Shown here: in pieces, positions 1-5,298 of the stretch
Layout of the letters: each line of letters begins with the position of its first letter
How positions within the stretch are numbered: the stretch's first letter is position 1
Assembly: GCA_036568605.1 (NCBI GenBank)
Contig: DATCSE010000349.1
Location: 1 to 6,791 of the forward strand
Direction of reading: 5' to 3'
Length of the DNA stretch: 6,791 nucleotides
Source: DATCSE01 sp036568605
GTDB taxonomy: Bacteria; Pseudomonadota; Gammaproteobacteria; Burkholderiales; Burkholderiaceae_C
Position numbers and translations under genes: made by a program
The notes under the pieces: generated by a model
What the model was told of the DNA's origin: nothing
Databases searched by the model: none
Seen by the model: the letters and a program-made list of their open reading frames with translations, nothing else

Positions 1-225
1 GTTCCGATGATCGAGGTGCCGCGGATCACGGTCGGCGGACAGACGGTCGGCCCGGTGTGGTTCACGCAGCGCTCCGATGCGAACTTCCGCGAATGGATGT
101 CGCAATGGATGGACAAGCCCATCGATGGCGCGCTCGGCGGATCGGCGTTGAAGTACTTCCGCGTCATCGTCGACTACCCGGGCAGCGCCGCCTACTTCTG
201 GCCCACCACGAGCACGGGCAAATGA
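1..225 (+). CDS. Retropepsin-like aspartic protease-fold protein, C-terminal part (5' truncated)
   Basis: The reading frame is open from the first base, so the gene begins upstream and only the last 74 residues are visible. The piece has a VGGQTVGPVWF strand pair and then a DGALGGSALKYFRVIVDYP segment. This resembles the end of retropepsin-like domains, where a hydrophobic-hydrophobic-Gly strand (usually DGxLGxxxLxxF) is followed by a strand ending in DY. The catalytic Asp motif (D-T/S-G) would lie upstream, so I cannot say whether the enzyme is active. The stop codon overlaps the ATG of the next gene in an ATGA, which indicates co-transcription and coupled translation with the methyltransferase. 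The family assignment is by eye. A non-peptidase protein with the same fold is equally possible. Confidence 0.6.
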   Translation, partial: VPMIEVPRITVGGQTVGPVWFTQRSDANFREWMSQWMDKPIDGALGGSALKYFRVIVDYPGSAAYFWPTTSTGK

Positions 226-833
226 CCGCCGCCGCCGACCTCCCGCACAGCCCCGCCGCCGAGCGCAACCGCGCGCCCATCCTCGAGGTGCTGACCCGCG
301 TGCTGCCCGCGCGCTGCCGCGTGCTCGAGATCGCGAGCGGCACCGGCCAGCATGCCCAACACTTCGCGCGCGAGCGGCCCGGCTGGCACTGGCAGCCCAG
401 CGACGGCGATCCGAGCGCGCTGCCCGGCATCGCTGCACGCTGCGCCGGGCTCGCGAACGTGGCGACGCCGCTGCACCTGGACGTGCTCGCGCAGCCGTGG
501 CCGACTGCGGCGTCGGCGCCGTTCGATGCCGTGTACTGCGCGAACATGCTGCACATCTCGCCCTGGCCGACCTGCGCTGCGCTGATGACCGGCGCCGCGC
601 AGAGCCTGGCGCCGCATGGCGTGCTGCTGGTCTACGGCCCGTTCGTCGTCGACGGCGAGCCGACCGCGCCCAGCAACAGCGCGTTCGACGCGAGCCTGCG
701 CTCGCGCGACGCCGCGTGGGGGCTGCGGCTGTTGTCCGATGTCGAGGCCGAGGCGCACGCGGCCGGGCTGCGCCTGCACGAGCGCAGCGCGATGCCGGCG
801 AACAACCTGACGCTGGTGTTCCGGCGCGACTGA
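222..833 (+). CDS. DUF938 / UPF0585 (METTL26-type) class I SAM-dependent methyltransferase
   Basis: This 203-residue protein matches the usual length of the DUF938 family. The N-terminal HSPAAERNRAPILEVL segment (residues 9-24) is typical of the family. It is followed by SAM-binding motif I, VLEIASGTGQH (34-44), with the acidic E36 and the glycines G40 and G42. Then come FDAVYCANMLHISPW (101-115), YGPF (138-141) and the signature PSNSAFDASLR with a nearby WGLR (150-169). The end, ANNLTLVFRR, is also characteristic. The family is predicted to be cytoplasmic, and I know of no established substrate. I chose the ATG at 222 because it overlaps the upstream stop (ATGA) and begins just before the conserved N-terminus. 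A longer in-frame extension from 57 would run through the upstream gene and has no family support. There is no strong Shine-Dalgarno, which fits translational coupling. The gene ends 3 bp from the convergent receptor gene. Confidence 0.88.
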   Translation: MTAAADLPHSPAAERNRAPILEVLTRVLPARCRVLEIASGTGQHAQHFARERPGWHWQPSDGDPSALPGIAARCAGLANVATPLHLDVLAQPWPTAASAPFDAVYCANMLHISPWPTCAALMTGAAQSLAPHGVLLVYGPFVVDGEPTAPSNSAFDASLRSRDAAWGLRLLSDVEAEAHAAGLRLHERSAMPANNLTLVFRRD

Positions 834-836
834 ATC

Positions 837-3023
837 TTAGAAGTTGGCGGTCAGCGTCAGCCGCGCGCTGCGCGGCTCGACCGGATGGAAGTGGATGTCA
901 TTGACGCCGCCGCTCGCTTCGCCGGGCAGGCGCGACGCGTAGTCGTAGTCGATGTCGCTGGCCTTCCGGTCGAACAGGTTGAACACGTCGAGCGCGAGCT
1001 TCAGGTCCTTCGTGAGCTGATAGCCGACCCGCAGGTACGCGAGCGTCGTCGCCTTCGAGTGTTGGCTGTTGTCCTCGATCAGCGGCCGCGGTCCGAAATA
1101 GCGCAGCTGGAACTGGCCGAACCACGGCCCCAGCTCGGTGACGGTCGCGCCGAACGAGGCGACCCTGGCGACCGCGCCGGGGACGTAGCGCCCCGCGTTC
1201 GGCGCGTCACCCTGCGCCTCGTCGAAGCGGGCATGCGAGATCGCGATGTCGGCGTCGAACAGCAGCCACGGTGTTGCACGCCAGTGGTTGCTGAGCTCCA
1301 GGCCGTAGCGCTTGCTGGCGCCGCTGGCCTCGGTGTCGCCTGCGTCGCCGGAGAACACCAGCTCGGAGCCCAGCTTGAGCTGCCACAGCGCGAGCGAGGT
1401 CTGCAGGCCCGGCACGATCTCGGTCCGCAGGCCGAGCTCGAAGCCTTTGGTACGCACCAGCGCCGGCGAGGACTCGATGGGCTCCAGCTCCTTCGGCGAC
1501 AGCTTCGCGGTGACGCCGCGTGCGTCGTTGCTGTGGAAGCCGTAGCCGGCGTTGACGAAGTATTCGGTCTTGTGCCACGGCCCGAACACCAGCGAGAGCT
1601 TCGGGCTCGTGATGCCGGCGTGCGTGCGGCCGCTGTTCTCGGCGATCGAGCTGTCCACGTCGAAGCCGAAGCGGTCGTGGCGCAGCCCGAGCACGCTGCG
1701 CAGCCACGGCGTCCACTGGGTCGCGTTGTCGGCATAGAGGACGACGCTGGTTTCGCGCACCCGCGCCTGCTGCGTCGTCGCGACGCGCTGGCGGGCGATT
1801 GACTGGTACAGCCCGACCGGGTCCAGCCGGTCGTGGCGGACCTGCAGGCCGACCGTCGTCGTGCTCGCGATCGCGTCCGTCTTGTCGCCGCCGCTGCGGC
1901 CGCCGAACGAGGTGTCGAAGCTGCGGCTGGCGGCGAGCCCGAACACGCGGCGCTGTTCGGCCTGCTCGAACTGGTCGGCGTTGCGCGGGCTTTCGTTGTC
2001 GAGGTTGTAGGTGAAGTCGGAGTACAGGTCCAGGCGCGAGCGGATCGCATACGCGTTGAGCTTGAACAGCCCGCCGTCCTCGGTGCGGCGCTCGGTTTCG
2101 TACGAGAGGCTGTAGCGCGCGGTGTCGCCGCCGTCGGTCGGATCGATCGCGCCGTAGCGGCCGACGAGGCCGGCGTCGACCGCGCGTTGCGGGATCTGGT
2201 CGGTCGCGTTCCAGCCGGCCGAGTACCCCATCGCGGTGATCGCCGAGCGTGCGTTCGCGTCGCCGTAGCTGTAGCGCAGCACGCCGTTCAGGCGATGGAA
2301 CTTCTCCGGGTTGTCCCAGGGCCCGTCGTTGTGCGCGGCTTCGAGCGCATAGAGCAGCTGCCCGTCCTGGCCGCCGCTGATAGGCGAGGCCGACACCGGG
2401 ATCGACTTCGTCAGCAAGGCCCGCGCATACGCATGCTCGCCCAGCGTGACCGACGCGAGGCCGCGCGGCAGCCGGTCGGCCAGGTCGATGCGCGCGCTGC
2501 CGGCCGACCCGAAGTCGCCCTCCTCGGCGTAGTACGGCCCCTTGCGGTAGCGGATGCGATCGACCAGCTCGGGGATCAGCCAGTTCAGGTCGCTGTAGCC
2601 CTGGCCATGCGCGTGGCTGGGCATGTTGACCGGCATGCCGGCGACGTAGGTCGCGAAGTCGGTGCCGTGGTCCAGGTTGAAGCCGCGCAGGAAATACTGG
2701 TTCGCCTTGCCGTCGCCGCTGTGCTGCGTGACGATCACGCCCGGCACGAACTCCAGCACCTCGGCAGGGCGCAGCGTCGGCCGGTTCGCGATCAGCTTGG
2801 ACGTGACCGAGCCCTCGCTCGCCGCATCCGAGGTGCCGACCGCGTTGTCGTAGTGGCCCAGCACGTTGACCGCCGGCAACTGCGCCGAGGCGGCGACGAG
2901 GCTGTCGGCGGCCGGTGCTGCGGCTGGACCGGCCTGGGCGTGCGCGGCTGATCCGGCCGCGGTGCAGGCAGCGCCGGCACAGGCTGCGGTCCAGGCGCGC
3001 CAACCTCGTCTCGCGTATCGCAC
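837..3023 (-). CDS. TonB-dependent outer-membrane receptor, substrate unknown
   Basis: The product is about 728 residues from the GTG start. An n-region rich in Arg and Trp is followed by an Ala-rich hydrophobic stretch and a probable signal-peptidase site AHA|QA near residue 29. A TonB-box-like LPAVNVLG lies at about 49-56. The plug domain (about 65-180) has RPAEVLEFVPGVIV, the QYFLRGFNLDHGTDF stretch, and IPELVDRIRYRKGPYYAEEGD. The rest is an alternating aromatic beta-barrel that ends in Phe, as expected for BamA recognition. The plug carries a HAHGQGYSDLN motif found in a recognisable receptor subfamily, whose ligand I cannot name. The start could also be an ATG at 3089 or 3062, but neither has a ribosome binding site and both would put 22 or 13 residues before the signal peptide. 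The GTG has AAGGAG 4 bases upstream. The gene diverges from the cupin gene and converges on the methyltransferase. No siderophore, heme or cobalamin genes flank it, so iron uptake is only a default guess. Confidence 0.93.
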   Translation of the reverse strand: MRYARRGWRAWTAACAGAACTAAGSAAHAQAGPAAAPAADSLVAASAQLPAVNVLGHYDNAVGTSDAASEGSVTSKLIANRPTLRPAEVLEFVPGVIVTQHSGDGKANQYFLRGFNLDHGTDFATYVAGMPVNMPSHAHGQGYSDLNWLIPELVDRIRYRKGPYYAEEGDFGSAGSARIDLADRLPRGLASVTLGEHAYARALLTKSIPVSASPISGGQDGQLLYALEAAHNDGPWDNPEKFHRLNGVLRYSYGDANARSAITAMGYSAGWNATDQIPQRAVDAGLVGRYGAIDPTDGGDTARYSLSYETERRTEDGGLFKLNAYAIRSRLDLYSDFTYNLDNESPRNADQFEQAEQRRVFGLAASRSFDTSFGGRSGGDKTDAIASTTTVGLQVRHDRLDPVGLYQSIARQRVATTQQARVRETSVVLYADNATQWTPWLRSVLGLRHDRFGFDVDSSIAENSGRTHAGITSPKLSLVFGPWHKTEYFVNAGYGFHSNDARGVTAKLSPKELEPIESSPALVRTKGFELGLRTEIVPGLQTSLALWQLKLGSELVFSGDAGDTEASGASKRYGLELSNHWRATPWLLFDADIAISHARFDEAQGDAPNAGRYVPGAVARVASFGATVTELGPWFGQFQLRYFGPRPLIEDNSQHSKATTLAYLRVGYQLTKDLKLALDVFNLFDRKASDIDYDYASRLPGEASGGVNDIHFHPVEPRSARLTLTANF

Positions 3024-3027
3024 GATG

Positions 3028-3033
3028 CTCCTT
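3028..3033 (-). promoter_or_regulatory. Ribosome binding site that decides the GTG start of the TonB receptor
   Basis: On the minus strand the sequence reads AAGGAG, then CATC, then GTG (3023-3021). The 4-base spacing is on the short side. The two upstream in-frame ATG codons (3089 and 3062) have no comparable purine tract. Starting here leaves a compact signal peptide with a normal positively charged n-region. The evidence is direct base reading, and use of the site is inferred. Confidence 0.65.
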
Positions 3034-3162
3034 CGGTGGATGAATCTGGTCCCGAAGGCCATACGCGCGGCAGGCCGGCGCAGATGCATCGCGGACCCGT
3101 GGCCGCGTCGGCGGACTGCACGGTCATCGGCGCGCGAGTATGCCAGCGCCGCGCGACGCCAG

Positions 3163-3192
3163 TTGACCGCCGCCTCCCTGCGGGTTCAGTAT
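3163..3192 (+). promoter_or_regulatory. Possible sigma70-type promoter of the cupin (and metalloprotease)
   Basis: TTGACC (3163-3168) matches the -35 consensus at five of six positions. CAGTAT (3187-3192), 18 bases further on, is a weak -10 with the important A2 and T6 present. Transcription would begin near 3199, giving a leader of about 23 bases that contains AGGAG (3209-3213), 8 bases before the cupin ATG. The pair stands out because the rest of the region is very GC-rich. The -10 is poor, so this is tentative. Confidence 0.38.
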
Positions 3193-3221
3193 TGCGTCGT
3201 CGATTCGCAGGAGACCGCGCG

Positions 3222-3617
3222 ATGGACACCCCGAGCACGCCGCAGCGCTTCGTCATCAGCCACGCGGACGAACGCGACTTCAAGACCGGCGGCCTGCGCG
3301 ACTACTCGGCCTATCGCGACCTCGGCATCGCCGAGGCGACCGGCGGCCTCGCCCAGGCGCATGTGATCCGCATGATCGCGCCGTTCAAGCCCGAGCTCAG
3401 CGTGCGCCACCACCACGACGTCCAGTTCCAGATGGTGTACTGCCTGAAAGGCTGGTTCCAGACCAACTTCGAAGGGGTCGGCGTGCGTCGGCTCGAGGCC
3501 GGCTCGTGCTGGCTGCAGCCGCCCGGGATCCGCCACACCGTGGTCGGCTGGTCGGACGATTGCGAGCTGCTCGAGATCCTGATGCCGGCGCAGCATGCGA
3601 CGGTCAACGATCCGTAG
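3222..3617 (+). CDS. Small single-domain cupin protein
   Basis: This 131-residue protein contains one cupin beta-barrel. Motif 1 is RHHHDVQFQMVYCLKG (62-77), with H63 and H65 as metal ligands. The position that is usually Glu is Gln (Q70). Motif 2 is GSCWLQPPGIRH (94-105), which fits G-x5-P-x-G-x2-H exactly and supplies H105 as a further ligand. The protein has no signal peptide and is probably cytoplasmic. Such small cupins can be dioxygenases, isomerases or metabolite sensors, and the sequence does not decide between them. I chose the ATG at 3222 over the longer frame from 3036 because AGGAG sits 8 bases upstream and the extension is low-complexity GC-rich sequence. It diverges from the receptor gene. 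The metalloprotease gene follows after 36 bp on the same strand, so a two-gene transcript is likely. Confidence 0.86.
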   Translation: MDTPSTPQRFVISHADERDFKTGGLRDYSAYRDLGIAEATGGLAQAHVIRMIAPFKPELSVRHHHDVQFQMVYCLKGWFQTNFEGVGVRRLEAGSCWLQPPGIRHTVVGWSDDCELLEILMPAQHATVNDP

Positions 3618-3653
3618 ATCGTCGGTCCACGCCGGGCGCGGAGGAGGTGCGAC

Positions 3654-4946
3654 ATGCCGAATGCTCTGTCGGTGCGGTTTCTGACGCCGGACGACGTGGC
3701 CTGCCCGTTCGTTCAATACCGCCTGCGCTTGCGCGCCGAGCCCGAGGCGCCGTATGCCTTCGAGCGTGCGAGGTTCCGAAGCCTGGTGCAGCAGATCGTG
3801 CAGGCGCTGCCCGCCGCCGAGCGGGAACAATGCATCGACATCGTCGAGGTCTACACCGGCAACAAGTACGTCGCCGCGATCGAATACGCCGAGGGCAAGA
3901 GCGTGCTGCTGGACTACGGCTTCGTCGAGCTGCTGGTGGACAACATCGCGCTCGAATACCTGACCTTCCGTACCGAACGCGAGATGCGGGCGTGGTTTGC
4001 CGCCGGTCAACCCGAGGACTGGCAGGTGGACGAGTCCTTCGCCAAGTTTGACATCGACGGCAAGACGTACGCCGTCACCGGCTCGATGATGCTGCGCGAC
4101 GTGGCCTGCAAGTTCCTGAACGACATCGTGCCCGACGCGCCGCGCCGCGAACGCCTGATGGCGAAGCTGCTGTGGCGAGACGAGCACGGCGGGCGCCCCA
4201 ACGCGCCGTACTTTCTCCACCTGAGCACCCAGCACGATCAGGCGAACGTCATGCCCCCGTTCGTGGCGGACGCTGACGCCCAGGCGACGTTGTTGGACCA
4301 GGCGGCGCTGGTCGCCGCGTTCGTCACCTGCCACGAGATCAGCCATCTGGTCTACGGCGACGAGGCGCAGGCCGAGCTGCGCGCGAGCCGGCTCGTGCAG
4401 AACGTCCTGGGCATCGTCGAGCAGCTCGGCTCGCTGCGCGTCGAAGACGATGAAGGCCACCGCTACGTGCTCGGCGACCTGACCGCCGCGGCCCGCGCGC
4501 TGCCGCAGGTCTACGAACGGCTCTTCAAGGAGGCGCTGGTCGACATTCGCGCGGTCGAGATGCTGATCGAACACGAGCGGCGCCGCGTGGTGGCGCTGGA
4601 CCGCTGGAGTACCTACCTGGCCAACCTGTTCGGGCTGATTTCGATGACGAATTCGCTCGGCATCTTCCGCAGCCACCTCGAGGCGGCGATTCGCGATCGA
4701 TCCGTCGCGATGGCCGACATTCGCCTGGCTCGAAGCGAGGCCGTGACCCGCAACCTGATCGTGCTGGCCTATCTGCTGTACCGGAACCAGAACCTGGCAG
4801 GAAAGGGGCTCGCCGACGAGCTACTGCCCAAGATTCACCTCGAATCGTTGGTGCTGATGCGCCGGATGATCTACTTCCAGCTCGATCTGGTCGCGAATGT
4901 CGGAGAAGACCGCTGGAAGGAGTTCATTGATTCAGCGCTCGCCTGA
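3654..4946 (+). CDS. Putative zinc metalloprotease (HExxH + ExxxDxxA), unrecognised family
   Basis: This is a 430-residue protein. The zincin motif CHEISHLVYGD (226-236) gives H227 and H231 as zinc ligands and E228 as the catalytic base. Further on, EALVDIRA (293-300) fits the E-x3-D-x2-A pattern that supplies the third ligand in gluzincins such as M48 peptidases, ImmA/IrrE-type proteins and Lit-like (U49) peptidases. The gap of about 60 residues between the motifs is reasonable for these folds. The first 200 residues resemble no domain I know. They hold an alpha/beta-looking segment (IDIVEVYTGNKYVAAIEYAEG, 61-81) that could be a binding or recognition domain. The last 130 residues are mostly helical. 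There is no signal peptide or clear transmembrane segment, so it is probably cytoplasmic. The start is well fixed by a GGAGGAGGT tract ending 5 bases before the ATG. It follows the cupin by 36 bp, and its 3' end overlaps the convergent small gene. A-, T- and AA-ending codons look slightly commoner than in its neighbours, judged by eye. The protease function is well supported by motifs, but the target and role are unknown. Confidence 0.85.
   Translation: MPNALSVRFLTPDDVACPFVQYRLRLRAEPEAPYAFERARFRSLVQQIVQALPAAEREQCIDIVEVYTGNKYVAAIEYAEGKSVLLDYGFVELLVDNIALEYLTFRTEREMRAWFAAGQPEDWQVDESFAKFDIDGKTYAVTGSMMLRDVACKFLNDIVPDAPRRERLMAKLLWRDEHGGRPNAPYFLHLSTQHDQANVMPPFVADADAQATLLDQAALVAAFVTCHEISHLVYGDEAQAELRASRLVQNVLGIVEQLGSLRVEDDEGHRYVLGDLTAAARALPQVYERLFKEALVDIRAVEMLIEHERRRVVALDRWSTYLANLFGLISMTNSLGIFRSHLEAAIRDRSVAMADIRLARSEAVTRNLIVLAYLLYRNQNLAGKGLADELLPKIHLESLVLMRRMIYFQLDLVANVGEDRWKEFIDSALA
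4332..4346 (+). other. HEISH zinc-binding and catalytic motif codons of the metalloprotease
   Basis: CAC GAG ATC AGC CAT encodes H227-E228-I-S-H231. With E293 (codon at 4530-4532), these residues would form the gluzincin active site. The motif is preceded by a hydrophobic helix, ALVAAFVTC, as expected for the active-site helix. This raises it above a chance HExxH. Confidence 0.8.
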
Positions 4947-5214
4947 GCGCCTCCTTGTCGGCATCGGTCAGCGGCTGGCTGACCGTGATCTCGACCCCGT
5001 CGATCATGATCTTCTTGCGCTTGCGCGATTGGAGGTACGCCAGCAGCGGCGGCACGATCGCGGCCACCGCCTTGGCCGCATCGATGACGAGCGAAACCGT
5101 GTGCGCGTCGCCGAAGTAGCGTTCCTCCTTGCCGACCGTGAACGCGATCCCGGCCTTGCTGAACTCGGCTTGTAGTTCGGCGAGATCCTCTTCGGGAATC
5201 TGGATCACCTTCAT
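4924..5214 (-). CDS. Small EACC1-like (effector-associated) protein of 96 residues
   Basis: The sequence shows an N-terminal strand and helix (MKVIQIPEEDLAELQAEFSK), then a short strand region (AGIAFTVGKEERYF, 21-34). A hydrophobic helix follows (VSLVIDAAKAVAAIVPPLLAYL, about 40-61). A basic RKRKK turn leads into a beta hairpin, IMIDGVEITV (69-78), and a final charged helix (TDADKEALRRAL). A hydrophobic helix, then a basic patch, then a strand-DG-strand is the layout I associate with EACC1 (effector-associated constant component) proteins, which accompany proteases, TIRs and other effectors in bacterial conflict systems. That link is inference by layout, not by alignment. The ATG at 5214 has GGGAG 7 bases upstream, and its own promoter lies in the gap to ccmI. 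The coding density, ribosome binding site and sensible secondary structure make it a real gene. The hydrophobic helix could also be a membrane anchor with the basic residues inside. It converges on the metalloprotease gene with a 23-bp overlap. Confidence 0.78.
   Translation of the reverse strand: MKVIQIPEEDLAELQAEFSKAGIAFTVGKEERYFGDAHTVSLVIDAAKAVAAIVPPLLAYLQSRKRKKIMIDGVEITVSQPLTDADKEALRRALNQ
4935..4950. other. Perfect hairpin across the overlapping 3' ends of two convergent genes
   Basis: GCGCTC-gcct-GAGCGC forms a perfect 6-bp GC-rich stem with a 4-base loop. It lies inside the 23-bp overlap and includes the metalloprotease stop codon (4944-4946). Neither strand has a T-run after the stem, so it is not a textbook intrinsic terminator. 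It may still pause polymerase, protect 3' ends, or work with Rho for both transcripts. Confidence 0.45.
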
Positions 5215-5246
5215 CGCGCCGCTCCCGGGAGTGAATGGGCCGAGGC

Positions 5247-5275
5247 ATTGTTTGCCGGCAGCACTGCAGCGTCAA
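5247..5275 (-). promoter_or_regulatory. Sigma70-type promoter of the small EACC1-like gene
   Basis: On the minus strand, TTGACG (5275-5270) matches the -35 consensus at five of six positions. AACAAT (5252-5247) matches the -10 at four of six, with A2, A5 and T6 present. The spacer is exactly 17 bases. Transcription would begin near 5240, leaving a leader of about 26 bases that contains the GGGAG ribosome binding site. In such GC-rich DNA this is a clear signal, and it suggests the small gene need not depend on read-through from ccmI. Confidence 0.55.
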
Positions 5276-5288
5276 GGGCGGCTGCCCT
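5275..5288 (-). terminator. Weak hairpin just after ccmI, possible end of the ccm operon
   Basis: AGGGC and GCCCT pair as a 5-bp stem around a 4-base loop, starting 10 bases after the ccmI stop. Only two T residues follow on the minus strand, and the stem edge overlaps the -35 box of the next promoter. It could cause partial termination at best. I see no stronger candidate in the 84-bp gap. Confidence 0.25.
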
Positions 5289-5298
5289 GGTGGCGAGC

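Larger units (their letters stand above)
3024..3221. other. Divergent intergenic control region between the TonB receptor and the cupin
   Basis: This 198-bp gap separates two genes read away from each other, so it must hold promoters for both unless one is read from elsewhere. On the plus side there is a recognisable sigma70-like pair, listed separately. On the minus side the best -10-like hexamer is CATACT (3142-3137), without a convincing -35. That would leave a leader of roughly 100 bases before the receptor GTG. I see no Fur-box-like AT-rich palindrome and no recognisable riboswitch core. Confidence 0.5.

Noticed and set aside
885..2951. Two long plus-strand open frames (885-1802 and 1833-2951) opposite the receptor gene
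   Set aside because: Their products are repetitive Arg/Ala/Val/Gly-rich sequences without domains. The minus strand encodes a complete TonB receptor through the whole stretch.
2934..3023. Lipoprotein signal in the receptor N-terminus because of two cysteines in the hydrophobic stretch
   Set aside because: The residues before each Cys (TAAC and GAAC) lack the Leu at -3 of a lipobox, and an AHA|QA signal peptidase I site follows.
3130..3145. CATACT as the -10 box of the receptor promoter
   Set aside because: It matches four of six bases, but the expected -35 position (CAACTG) is a poor match, so I did not list it as a promoter.
3186..4676. 496-codon open frame on the minus strand opposite the cupin and metalloprotease
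   Set aside because: It is a GC-rich antisense shadow. The translation is low-complexity, rich in Arg, Val, Gln and His, with no recognisable domain, while the plus strand carries clear cupin and zincin motifs and strong ribosome binding sites.
4897..5175. 92-codon plus-strand open frame beginning inside the metalloprotease end
   Set aside because: It overlaps the small minus-strand gene almost completely, lacks a good ribosome binding site and has an unremarkable Arg/Asp-rich product.
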